Positions 9,460-17,127 of a DNA stretch of 64,000 nt are shown piece after piece. Source of the DNA: Streptococcus sp. oral taxon 431 (lineage in GTDB: Bacteria; Bacillota; Bacilli; Lactobacillales; Streptococcaceae); contig NZ_CP014264.1 of assembly GCF_001553685.1 (NCBI RefSeq), positions 2,005,001-2,069,000 of the forward strand. Reading direction: 5' to 3'. A program made the translations under genes and the position numbers. Every line of letters starts with the position of its first letter. Positions within the stretch are counted from its first letter, which is position 1. Under the pieces are notes generated by a model, which saw only the letters and a program-made list of their open reading frames with translations, was not told the DNA's origin and searched no databases.

Positions 9460-10839
9460 TTATCCTATGGTAATATCTGCTTTCATATAGTGGATCATAT
9501 CTTTCTTATCTGGTCGATACTCAGCCAAACTAACTAATAGCGTCAGAGGTCCGATTCGCCCAACAAACATCAGTAGCATAATGACACTAAGCGCTAGCTT
9601 ACCTAACTCTGGTGTCAAATTAGCAGTTACTCCAACCGTGGCAAGCGCTGAAATAGTTTCAAACATCAGGTAGATAAAGCGCGGATTCCCCTCGGCTGTT
9701 ATTCCTACTAAGATTAAGCCCGATAAAAAAGTTATCAAGAAGATGATAAAAACACTGAATGATTTTTGAACTGTCCGTGGTTCAATCGTTCTCCGAGCAA
9801 CATTTGCATGAGGTAGTCCTAAAAGTTCACTGCGTGCAAATACCAACAAGACAAAGAAGGTTGTGATTTTTAGTCCCCCTGCTGTACCGCCAGGTGCCCC
9901 ACCCAGAAACATCTGCAAAATATAGATCATCAAGGTAACAGGCCTAGCCTGAGTAAAATCAATAGAAGCAAAACCTGCCGTTCTCATGCTAACTGTTTGG
10001 AAAAAGCTGACTAGCAATTTATCAGGGATGCTGAGATTGCCAATCGTTCCCGAATTGTTCCACTCTATCAAGAGGGTTGAAACTGTTCCAGCAAATAAAA
10101 TCCCCGCTGTTAAGAAGAGGACTAGCTTAGTATGGAAACGAAGACGACGCTTTTTCTTCTTTCCTAATTGGGTAGCCAAGTCGAACCAAACCATGAAACC
10201 TAGACCACCCGTAATAATCAAGCCTGCTATCACTAAATTAATCAATGGGTCTGTCTGAAAGGCTAGCAAACTCGTGCTACCAAAATTATCAAATCCAGCA
10301 TTACAGAAAGCTGAAATAGCTACGAAGATAGAGGTAAAAATCCCTCGGCCCCAACCAAATTCCGGAACAAAACGAAAACTTAACAAGAAGGCTCCGAGTC
10401 CTTCAACGATAAAAGTCGTCAAAAAAATCGAACGTATGAAAACCATTAAAGACTGAGTTTCTCCATAACTAAAGCTCTCCAGAATTGTTTCACGGCTACG
10501 AAGGCTGAGCTTTTGCTTGCTTTGAATATAAAAGACCCCTATAAAGGTCATGAGACCCAAACCACCAATCTGGATCAAAAACATACAGATTAACTGACCC
10601 CAGATGTTATATGTAGTAGCTACTGGTTGAGTAAAGAGTCCTGTCACACAGACCATGGATACTGCTGTAAAGAGATGGTCGAAATAGGTTGCTTGGGAGC
10701 TTGTTGCTTGCACAAATGGCAGACTCAAAAGGAGAGACCCCAAGAGGATAACCAAAGCAAAACTTAAAAAGATTCTCCGAGCGGGTGATAAACGCCCTAG
10801 AATGGTATTTATTTTTTCAACAATTGATTTTAATAACAT
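9460..10839 (-). CDS. ktrB: Potassium transporter membrane subunit KtrB/TrkH
   Basis: About 459 residues, TrkH/KtrB family, with four repeated membrane-pore-membrane units. Filter-like glycines are seen in SMVCVTGLF, AFCNAGFDNFG, SMRTAGFA and ISALATVGVTANLT. The ATG at 10839 is preferred over an in-frame TTG at 10857. Neither has a Shine-Dalgarno sequence, and an extended -10 (TGGTACAAT) ends 7 bases before the ATG, so the mRNA may be leaderless. The upstream phosphorylase stops at 10874 on the same strand. Confidence 0.92.
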   Translation of the reverse strand: MLLKSIVEKINTILGRLSPARRIFLSFALVILLGSLLLSLPFVQATSSQATYFDHLFTAVSMVCVTGLFTQPVATTYNIWGQLICMFLIQIGGLGLMTFIGVFYIQSKQKLSLRSRETILESFSYGETQSLMVFIRSIFLTTFIVEGLGAFLLSFRFVPEFGWGRGIFTSIFVAISAFCNAGFDNFGSTSLLAFQTDPLINLVIAGLIITGGLGFMVWFDLATQLGKKKKRRLRFHTKLVLFLTAGILFAGTVSTLLIEWNNSGTIGNLSIPDKLLVSFFQTVSMRTAGFASIDFTQARPVTLMIYILQMFLGGAPGGTAGGLKITTFFVLLVFARSELLGLPHANVARRTIEPRTVQKSFSVFIIFLITFLSGLILVGITAEGNPRFIYLMFETISALATVGVTANLTPELGKLALSVIMLLMFVGRIGPLTLLVSLAEYRPDKKDMIHYMKADITIG

Positions 10840-10853
10840 AGCTACATTGTACC
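10839..10853 (-). promoter_or_regulatory. Extended -10 promoter directly before ktrB
   Basis: On minus, TG-G-TACAAT (10846-10853) followed by GTAGCT and then ATG. The expected transcription start coincides with the A of the ATG (10839). There is no -35 at normal spacing. hslO has almost the same arrangement. Confidence 0.5.
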
Positions 10854-10873
10854 ACAAAAATCAGTTAAAGCTG

Positions 10874-11638
10874 TCACATATGACTAACGATTTCAAGACA
10901 GAGTTCTAAGGCCTTATCAAAAGCTTCTGCACCCCAATCGCGTTGGTCATAGTTATCAAGATCTGCCAAAGAATCTGCCGTAAACAACAACTCACCCCAA
11001 ACTGCTCCGCGAAGCTGAGCTACTGCCGCAAGAGCTGCACACTCCATCTCCACAACTACGCAGCCTTCTTCCTTGCGATAAGCAACTTTTTCAGCTGTTT
11101 CTCGGTAAAATCCGTCTGTCGACCAAGTCATGACTTCCTCGTAAGGGATACCTAGTTGTTCCAAAACTTGTTCGATAGCAGAAATTGCTTGAACATGCAC
11201 ATCCATATAACGAGAAGGTGGTGCATAATGGTAGCTGGCTCCTTCATCGCGTAGGGCTCGAACTGGAACTAGAAAAGCATTTTCTTCTATATTACTCAGC
11301 ACCCCGCAGGTTCCCGTGGAGATGATTTTCTCCACACCGTAACCAATCAACCAATCCATAAACTGGGCCGCAGGGGCAGAACCAACAGGAGCCTGGGCCA
11401 GACATACTTCCTCACCCTTGTAACTCATGACATAAACAGGATAGGTTTTAGTGGCAGACACAAACTCGCCAACGCACTCTGCTCCTATTTCCTGGGCGTA
11501 GCGGTCAATCTCCTCCTCCAAAAATGCATAGATACACTTCTTTGGCAATTGTAAATCTAATCCTTCGTGATTTGGCATGATGACTGCCTGAGGATTGTCA
11601 TCAAATTCTAAAATAGGAATGGCATGTTTTTGAATCAT
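10874..11638 (-). CDS. Nucleoside phosphorylase (PNP/UDP family)
   Basis: 254 residues of the PNP_UDP_1 superfamily: phosphorolysis of a nucleoside to base and ribose-1-phosphate. Visible: the phosphate-binding loop region APVGSAPAAQFMDWLIGYG and STGTCGVL, and the VVEMECAALAAVA segment that binds ribose and ends near the base pocket. It resembles uridine-phosphorylase-like proteins next to trk genes in S. pneumoniae; substrate cannot be decided here. ATG at 11638 is preceded by GGAGGTGCTTT. It is followed by ktrB on the same strand. Confidence 0.85.
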   Translation of the reverse strand: MIQKHAIPILEFDDNPQAVIMPNHEGLDLQLPKKCIYAFLEEEIDRYAQEIGAECVGEFVSATKTYPVYVMSYKGEEVCLAQAPVGSAPAAQFMDWLIGYGVEKIISTGTCGVLSNIEENAFLVPVRALRDEGASYHYAPPSRYMDVHVQAISAIEQVLEQLGIPYEEVMTWSTDGFYRETAEKVAYRKEEGCVVVEMECAALAAVAQLRGAVWGELLFTADSLADLDNYDQRDWGAEAFDKALELCLEIVSHM

Positions 11639-11770
11639 AAAGCACCTCCTCTAAATTTGTACTATTATAACAAAAGCTAAACGAAAGTCAAGACGGGAGG
11701 CTAAGTCAAATCAGAAAAACCTACCTTAAGTAGGAAACAACAATTAAATGCTTTTTTCGTCATAATAAAA

Positions 11771-11799
11771 TTGCTATAGCTTAGGAATTAGTTTATAAT
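11771..11799 (+). promoter_or_regulatory. Promoter of the DUF3290-DUF421 pair
   Basis: TTGCTA (11771-11776), 17-bp spacer, TATAAT (11794-11799), 30 bases before the ATG at 11829. GGGAGAAA is the ribosome-binding site. Confidence 0.75.
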
Positions 11800-11828
11800 A
11801 GATTGAATTTAAAAAAGGGAGAAATCTT

Positions 11829-12281
11829 ATGAAATTCTATTCATATGACTATGTTCTCAGTCAGATTAGTCAACAGAATTGGACCATGATTATTGTGTCG
11901 ACATTCTTAGTGATTGTGACTGGATTCTTTGCATTTAAGGCTTTCAAAGATAAAAGAGGGAGTAAGTTCCGTGAATTATCGCTCATTTCTATTTTGACGT
12001 TAATTGCTTTTGTATTGATTAGCATTACGAATTTTCAAAACAGCCAATCCAATGATAATCAATTTCGTAGTTCCTTACACTTCATCGAGATTGTATCAAA
12101 AGAGTTAGGTGTTGATAAAAAAGATATTTATGTCAATACTTCAGCTACTACTGATGGAGCTATTATTAAGGTTGGCGACAATTTTTATCGTGCCATTAGC
12201 GGGACTGACCAAGATAGCTATTTGTTAGAAAAGATGGAACTCTATAAATCAGACGTTGAACTCGTGGAGGTTGAAAAATGA
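11829..12281 (+). CDS. DUF3290 family membrane protein
   Basis: 150 residues. Two membrane helices (about 20-38 and 52-70) followed by a soluble domain of about 75 residues rich in acidic residues. It matches my recollection of the DUF3290 family, of unknown function, found beside DUF421 proteins in lactic acid bacteria. The stop overlaps the next start by 4 bases (ATGA), showing a two-gene operon and suggesting a membrane complex. Confidence 0.75.
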   Translation: MKFYSYDYVLSQISQQNWTMIIVSTFLVIVTGFFAFKAFKDKRGSKFRELSLISILTLIAFVLISITNFQNSQSNDNQFRSSLHFIEIVSKELGVDKKDIYVNTSATTDGAIIKVGDNFYRAISGTDQDSYLLEKMELYKSDVELVEVEK

Positions 12282-12910
12282 TAAGCTTTTTTGCTACGAT
12301 TGCAATTAAATTGGCCTTGGGGCTACTTTCTCTTGTTTTTGTTATTAACGTAACAGGTAAAGGAAATTTAGCACCAAGTTCTGCAGTAGATCAAATCCAG
12401 AACTTTGTTCTCGGGGGTATTATCGGTGGGGTTATCTACAATAGCTCGATTACCATCATCCAATACATTGTTATCCTCATTATTTGGACTATTCTCATTT
12501 TACTCCTTAAATGGTTGAATACCAATGTTTCCTTCATCAAACATCTGATTGACGGGAAACCTACGATTATCATTAAAAATGGAACATTAGATCCAGAAGC
12601 CTGTCGCTCAAAAGGTCTAGCTGCTGCTGATGTTGCTCTTAAATTGCGCGCTCAAGGAATCTTTCAATTAAAGGATGTCAAGAGAGCTGTGATTGAGCAA
12701 AATGGACAGCTAATTGTTGTAAGAATGGGTGACGAAAATCCTAAGTACCCAGTCATTACAGACGGTGTTGTCCAAGTTGAAATCCTAGAAACCATTGGCA
12801 AATCCGAGGAGTGGCTAACTGAGAAATTGAAAGAAGAAGGTTTCGAAGAAGTCTCAAATATCTTTATCGCTGAATATGATAAAGGTCAATTGAATATTGT
12901 AACCTATTAA
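12278..12910 (+). CDS. DUF421 family membrane protein (YetF-like)
   Basis: 210 residues. Two or three N-terminal membrane helices (about 5-25, 45-60, 62-82), then a cytosolic DUF421/YetF domain with the typical HLIDGKPTIIIKNG entry and DVALKLRAQGIFQLKDVK segment. Members in Bacillus are linked to spore or stress functions; the role here is unknown. It is the second gene of the DUF3290-DUF421 pair and is followed by a clear terminator. Confidence 0.85.
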   Translation: MISFFATIAIKLALGLLSLVFVINVTGKGNLAPSSAVDQIQNFVLGGIIGGVIYNSSITIIQYIVILIIWTILILLLKWLNTNVSFIKHLIDGKPTIIIKNGTLDPEACRSKGLAAADVALKLRAQGIFQLKDVKRAVIEQNGQLIVVRMGDENPKYPVITDGVVQVEILETIGKSEEWLTEKLKEEGFEEVSNIFIAEYDKGQLNIVTY

Positions 12911-12914
12911 AAAA

Positions 12915-12946
12915 ATAAACTGATGCTTTTCGTATCAGTTTTTTGC
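12915..12946 (+). terminator. Terminator after the DUF421 gene
   Basis: Stem AAACTGAT (12917-12924) with ATCAGTTT (12934-12941), a 9-nt loop, then a T-run. Typical intrinsic terminator on plus. Confidence 0.85.
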
Positions 12947-13027
12947 TTTTTAGCATAAAAGGGTATATACTTAAACCAATATCTGATGTAATTTAGATAA
13001 TACAAAAAATTAACGGAGGTATCCCCC

Positions 13028-13231
13028 ATGTCAATCGAAGAAAAATTCAACCAAGCTAAAGGTTCTGTTAAAGAAGGTTTTGGTAAACTAACTGGCGATA
13101 CAAAAACTCAAGCAGAAGGAGCTGCAGAAAAGGTAGCTTCAAAAGCTAAAGAAGTTGCTGAAGATGCAAAAGAAGCTGTCGAAGGCGCAGTATCTGGCGT
13201 GAAAAACATCTTTAAAAAAGACGGAGAATAG
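13028..13231 (+). CDS. CsbD family stress protein
   Basis: 67 residues, Lys/Glu/Ala-rich and without hydrophobic segments. The CsbD signature is present: [20 protein letters not shown] at residues 4-23. CsbD proteins are abundant small stress proteins of unknown mechanism, sigma-B controlled in Bacillus. A strong CGGAGG ribosome-binding site precedes the ATG. An upstream GATAAT (12996-13001) may be the -10 box, with no good -35. Confidence 0.9.
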   Translation: MSIEEKFNQAKGSVKEGFGKLTGDTKTQAEGAAEKVASKAKEVAEDAKEAVEGAVSGVKNIFKKDGE

Positions 13232-13252
13232 TTCTTTTTCGTTCTAACAACA

Positions 13253-13297
13253 TAAAAAAATCTCCCTTCTCTTTCGAGAAAGGAGATTTTTATTTTA
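13253..13297. terminator. Bidirectional terminator between csbD and the Cthe_2159-like gene
   Basis: A long hairpin AAAATCTCCcttCTC-tttc-GAGaaaGGAGATTTT flanked by an A-run on one side and a T-run on the other. It serves both convergent genes, and its right arm touches the stop of the lipoprotein gene. Confidence 0.85.
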
Positions 13298-14527
13298 TGG
13301 GTGTCCACCAGGGCCACCATTTCCTTGAGGGCCACCGCCAGGTGCTCCTCCGCCTCCAGGCATAGAATTGACGATTTCCGTTTGTTTTTCACCGTTGAGG
13401 TAGATATCTCCACCTGTGTAGGTCGCTGTTCCGTCAAAGTCAAAACCAGATTGACCAGTCATTTTGATAGTTCCTCCATTAACTGCGATATTCCCATTTG
13501 AGTCAATTGGATCTGTGTCCCCTTGGCCAACTTCAACTGTCAAATTCCCACCATTCATGGTAAAGAAAATTTCACTTTGTTGGGCGTTTTTGTTGGCCGC
13601 ATTGACACCATCATCTGTTGAATAGATGGTAATATCCCCACCGTTGATGGTGATAGATTTACCTTCAAGACCTTCGGTAGAATTCTTGACGGTATAGGTT
13701 CCACTATCGATGACCAAATCACCTGAGGCATGGATACCATCATCACCTGCAGTAACGGTTATAGTGTTATCAGAGAGATACATGGTTCCAACAGAAGTAT
13801 CGTCATCATTGTCGACCTTGATCCCGTCTTCCTTGGCATCGATGGTCATGGTTGTGCCGGTGATGTTGAGTTCATCATTAACATTAAAGGCATCTCCAAC
13901 TGCTGTGATGTTGTAGGTTCCACCTGTGATGTGAAGTGTATCGTTAGCCTTGATAGCATTGTTTTTCTTGCCATCTACATTGAGAGTTCCTTTACCATTG
14001 ATGGTCAAATCCACTTTAGAGAAGAGGGCCGCGTCAGCCTTGTCATCACTATTTGAAGCTGAATCTGACAGGCTATTTGTTGTGCCATCTGCTAGAGTTA
14101 GGTAAACATGCCCAGCTGATGTTGCAGAAATAGCTGCATTGGCATTAGTCATTGTTACACCATTTAGAACGATGTGTACATCATCTGAACTTCCAGCTTC
14201 AATCTTGATTTGAATTCCGTCGGATTGACCAGAAATTACATAAGTTCCTGACTTAGAGATTGTAACTGTAGAACCCGATACGGCTACTCCATCACCTGAT
14301 ACCGTCGCCGTTGATCCTGACAAAGTTACAGTTGCAGCTGTTTTTTCATCATAAGAAGTATCATAGTCCTTATCTGTAAAGTAACTAGATGTTTTCTTAT
14401 TAGTAGTTACTGTTGTCGTTGCAGTACTATTGCTAGCTGTTGTATTTGAAGTTGACTGGGTACATGCTGTTACCAGTGCTAGAGTTGTTATACTTGTTAA
14501 TAGGAATGTCCATTTTTTTGCTTTCAT
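13295..14527 (-). CDS. Cthe_2159-like carbohydrate-binding lipoprotein
   Basis: 410 residues. Lipoprotein signal with LVTAC (Cys22), a Ser/Thr-rich linker, then a right-handed parallel beta-helix of Cthe_2159 type (about 60-380) with repeated aspartate motifs (AKEDGIKVDNDDD, TAGDDGIHASGDL, YSTDDGVNAA) that look like calcium sites, and a Gly/Pro-rich tail. Cthe_2159 itself binds acidic polysaccharide. Start chosen at 14527 (GAGGAAACGAGC before ATG); an in-frame ATG at 14548 is possible. It is divergent from the VTC/DUF4956 genes, a neighbourhood I recall from other Firmicutes, so it may be the surface part of that module. Confidence 0.82.
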   Translation of the reverse strand: MKAKKWTFLLTSITTLALVTACTQSTSNTTASNSTATTTVTTNKKTSSYFTDKDYDTSYDEKTAATVTLSGSTATVSGDGVAVSGSTVTISKSGTYVISGQSDGIQIKIEAGSSDDVHIVLNGVTMTNANAAISATSAGHVYLTLADGTTNSLSDSASNSDDKADAALFSKVDLTINGKGTLNVDGKKNNAIKANDTLHITGGTYNITAVGDAFNVNDELNITGTTMTIDAKEDGIKVDNDDDTSVGTMYLSDNTITVTAGDDGIHASGDLVIDSGTYTVKNSTEGLEGKSITINGGDITIYSTDDGVNAANKNAQQSEIFFTMNGGNLTVEVGQGDTDPIDSNGNIAVNGGTIKMTGQSGFDFDGTATYTGGDIYLNGEKQTEIVNSMPGGGGAPGGGPQGNGGPGGHP

Positions 14528-14733
14528 GCTCGTTTCCTCGTCTTTCATTTTACATGCCCTTAGTCTACGGGTCTTTCCTAAAAGAAGCCTAAACTTTTTC
14601 TGAAAGTTTTCTTAAGTTTAGTTTCAATTAAGTTAAATTTAACAAAAGTTTTAGAAATCCCCTCTAGAATTGTAGACAAGCAAGTTCACCTTGTTTAAAA
14701 ATAGTATAACTGAAAGAAAGAGGAGAAAGACTT

Positions 14734-15510
14734 ATGAAACCATTAGAAACAACTTTCAAACGGATTGAAACCAAATATATTGTCTCCAAAGATAAACTAG
14801 ACAAACTGATTCAAGATTTAAAGGAATATTTAGTAGAAGACGACTATCCAATTTCAACTATTTCAAATATCTACTTTGATACGGAAGACTTTGCTGTGCT
14901 CCAAGATGATGATTTTGGAAATAAGCGAAAAGAAAAGGTTCGGATGCGGACCTATCTCAGTCAACCCAAAGCAGATAGTCAAGTATTTTTAGAAATTAAA
15001 ACCAAGGACCAAGAAGGAGTTGGTCGCAAGTTTAGACTACTCTCAACTCCTATTTCTATTCTTAACTTTATGACCAAAGGGCACTTGGATGCTAGCATTA
15101 CTGATACAGTCGTCATTGAAAAAGTGAAAAAGCTTCATCAGGATTACAAGCAAGCAATCCAGCCTCGTATGTACATCTACTACGATCGTTATTCATTAAA
15201 AGAAAAAAAATACATCGAGGGCTACAACTATAACAAAATTCGTATCACAATTGACCAAAATCTAGTCTATAGAGATGAAAATGTCAGTCTTTTCGCTGGA
15301 AACCATGGAGATGCTTTACTAGATGACGATACTGTAATTATGGAGATTAAGGCTCCTGGAAACAAACCCCAGTGGTTACAAAACATCCTAGACAAGTATA
15401 GTTTGATGGAGCACAAATTTTCAAAATACAGTTGTGCTTACCACAAATCTCAAGGGCTTCCTTATGCACCACGTCCCAGTATAGAAAGCGCAGGTACCGC
15501 TTATGCTTAA
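14734..15510 (+). CDS. VTC-domain (polyphosphate polymerase-like) protein
   Basis: 258 residues of the VTC tunnel-fold domain, related to the yeast VTC4 polyphosphate polymerase. Visible: FKRIETKYIVS near the start, the basic pair in RKEKVRMRTYL, LEIKTKDQEGVGRKFRL, MYIYYDRYS, RITID, and VIMEIKAPGNKPQWL with the conserved Glu near the end. No membrane segment. The bacterial role is not established: polyphosphate or another nucleotide-derived reaction. Overlaps the next gene by 8 bases, so translation is coupled. AGAGGAGAAAG is the ribosome-binding site. Confidence 0.85.
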   Translation: MKPLETTFKRIETKYIVSKDKLDKLIQDLKEYLVEDDYPISTISNIYFDTEDFAVLQDDDFGNKRKEKVRMRTYLSQPKADSQVFLEIKTKDQEGVGRKFRLLSTPISILNFMTKGHLDASITDTVVIEKVKKLHQDYKQAIQPRMYIYYDRYSLKEKKYIEGYNYNKIRITIDQNLVYRDENVSLFAGNHGDALLDDDTVIMEIKAPGNKPQWLQNILDKYSLMEHKFSKYSCAYHKSQGLPYAPRPSIESAGTAYA

Positions 15511-16186
15511 TCTATTTAACTCAATTTTCAACAACGCCACTGCAAGTGCAGATCCCTTCCAACTACTGCTGGCACTTCTAGTCAGTCTAGTCCTCGGTTT
15601 GGCACTTACTTGGACCTACAAATATCGGACCCTCTACACCAGAGAATTTGCTATCAGCTTGACTCTGCTTCCCTGCCTTATGACCTTGGTTATTTTTCTG
15701 GTCAATGGGAGCTTGGGTACTTCAATTGCTGTAGCCGGAACCTTTAGTTTGATTCGTTTCCGTTCTGCAACTAGTGGTTCAAGAGAACTGATTGCAATTT
15801 TCCTAGCCATGATTATCGGTTTGGCTTGTGGAACAGGCTATCTCTTCCTAGCAATTCTCTTCACGCTCTTTATCTTGGGCGTTTGGTTCCTTTTGGAAAA
15901 TCAACAAGTCAAAACTGACAATCAACGTCGTAGACTTTTGACAATCACGGTAGCTAATCAGGAGAAGGTACAGGAAGCAATCCAATCAGCTCTTGACCAA
16001 TTCTGCTCAGAAATTGACATGATTACGATCAATAGCACAAATGCAGGGGACAACCTTAGCATTGTCTATGAAGTCGAGCTAAAAACAGAGGCAGATGATT
16101 TCCAAGTGACTAGCTATCTTACACAAAATATTGATCAATGCGATGTGGCATTGACTAAAAAAGCTAAAAAGAGAAAAAATCTCTAA
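15503..16186 (+). CDS. DUF4956 family membrane protein
   Basis: 227 residues. Four membrane helices (about 20-38, 47-66, 95-115, 117-135) with a conserved AVAGTFSLIRFRSATSGSRE loop, then a soluble domain of about 90 residues with a ferredoxin-like pattern. DUF4956 proteins regularly follow VTC-domain genes; function unknown. The 8-base overlap and shared terminator mark an operon, so I infer that it anchors or serves the VTC protein at the membrane. Confidence 0.83.
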   Translation: MLNLFNSIFNNATASADPFQLLLALLVSLVLGLALTWTYKYRTLYTREFAISLTLLPCLMTLVIFLVNGSLGTSIAVAGTFSLIRFRSATSGSRELIAIFLAMIIGLACGTGYLFLAILFTLFILGVWFLLENQQVKTDNQRRRLLTITVANQEKVQEAIQSALDQFCSEIDMITINSTNAGDNLSIVYEVELKTEADDFQVTSYLTQNIDQCDVALTKKAKKRKNL

Positions 16187-16191
16187 AGACG

Positions 16192-16230
16192 AAAAACGAG
16201 GCTGGGATAAAAATTCCCACCTCGTTTTTT
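16192..16230 (+). terminator. Terminator after the VTC/DUF4956 pair
   Basis: Stem AAACGAGG-ct-GGGA / TCCC-ac-CTCGTTT with an A/T-rich loop and six T's. Strong intrinsic terminator. Confidence 0.9.
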
Positions 16231-16323
16231 GCTAGCAATAAGTTTTTGATACTGGGACTGGTTAGGCTTTACGATTCCAAAGAGCTCTTGTAAAAAAGAC
16301 TTCACTTTCTCTTTCTACAATCT

Positions 16324-16887
16324 TTAATTTCCTTTAACTGGAATCTCTTTGATAACTCGTGCTGGATTTCCTGCTAGAACTACGTTGTCACCAAAGGATT
16401 TTGTAATGACCGCTCCTGCTCCTGCAACGACATTATCCCCTAAAGTAACACCTGGTAGGACAATGACACCACCGCCTGCCCAGAAGTTCTTACCAATCGT
16501 GATGGGTTTGCCAAATTCTAGCCCTGAGTTTCGTTCGTCAGGGTCCAGTGGGTGAAGGGGTGTTAAAAATTGACAGTTGGGACCAATCATAGCATTGTCA
16601 CCGATGGTTATAGAACAAACATCTAGCATAGTTAAATTCCAATTGGAATAAAAATTTTCTCCCAGATGAATATTGACCCCGTAATCTACCATCAAGCGAG
16701 TGTTGATGTAGAGATTTTCACCAGTAGAACCAAACCATCCTTTGATGATTTCCATACCTTTTACTGGATCTACCTCTTCATTAAAAGCAGCTTGCTTTTG
16801 TCGCGCTGTTTGCGCCAAGCTACGTAGTTCCGGATCAAACGGATGATAGGGTTCCCCCGCAATCATTTTTTGGTATTCTGTTTTCAT
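16324..16887 (-). CDS. Sugar O-acetyltransferase (Maa/LacA family)
   Basis: 187 residues. N-terminal Mac domain (MIAGEPYHPFDPEL ... about 1-60) and a left-handed beta-helix of hexapeptide repeats (ITIGDNAMIGPNC, ITIGKNFWAGGGVIVLPGVTLGDNVVAGAGAVITKS). The catalytic His is in FLTPLHPLDPDERN. The family transfers acetyl from acetyl-CoA to maltose or galactosides. A BOX-like repeat begins 22 bases upstream of the ATG, so the promoter must lie inside or beyond that repeat. Confidence 0.9.
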   Translation of the reverse strand: MKTEYQKMIAGEPYHPFDPELRSLAQTARQKQAAFNEEVDPVKGMEIIKGWFGSTGENLYINTRLMVDYGVNIHLGENFYSNWNLTMLDVCSITIGDNAMIGPNCQFLTPLHPLDPDERNSGLEFGKPITIGKNFWAGGGVIVLPGVTLGDNVVAGAGAVITKSFGDNVVLAGNPARVIKEIPVKGN

Positions 16888-16908
16888 GTTTTAATTTCCT
16901 TGCTTTTT

Positions 16909-17014
16909 ATACTCAATGAAAATCAAAGAGCATACTAGGAAGAGAGCCGCAGGCTGTACTTGAGTACGGCAAGGTGAAGCTGACGTGGTTTGAATTTGAT
17001 TTTCGAAGAGTATT
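16909..17014 (+). repeat. BOX-like interspersed repeat, copy 1
   Basis: About 106 bp, starting ATACTCAATGAAAATCAAAG and ending TTTTCGAAGAGTAT, which are imperfect terminal inverted repeats. The inner TACGGCAAGG...GCTGACGTGG is the conserved box sequence used for BOX-PCR. A second copy at 40621-40726 is inverted and about 88% alike by eye. RUP elements are of similar length, so the exact class needs a database comparison. Such elements are non-autonomous and often sit in untranslated regions. Confidence 0.75.
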
Positions 17015-17054
17015 AGATGATTGTAGCATAGTTCTATCCTTAATACAAGCATCA

Positions 17055-17089
17055 AAAAACTAGTGCATCGCACGATGCACTAGTTTCTT
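17055..17089 (-). terminator. Terminator after the CshA-like gene
   Basis: A perfect 14-bp inverted repeat, AAACTAGTGCATCG and its complement, separated by two bases, with a T-run on the minus side. It lies 38-72 bases after the stop at 17128. Confidence 0.85.
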
Positions 17090-17127
17090 ATTAGAAAGTT
17101 GACTTTCTCACTACTTTACAGACTTGA

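Noticed and set aside
13108..13443. Minus frame of 111 residues overlapping csbD
   Set aside because: It crosses the csbD gene and the bidirectional terminator; no RBS; csbD has a strong one.
14611..14632. CTTAAG and ATTAAG repeats resembling a CiaR site
   Set aside because: Spacing is 10 bases and not the 5 required for TTTAAG-N5-TTTAAG.
16891..17073. Minus frame of 60 residues upstream of the acetyltransferase
   Set aside because: It lies within the BOX-like repeat and terminator; no RBS.
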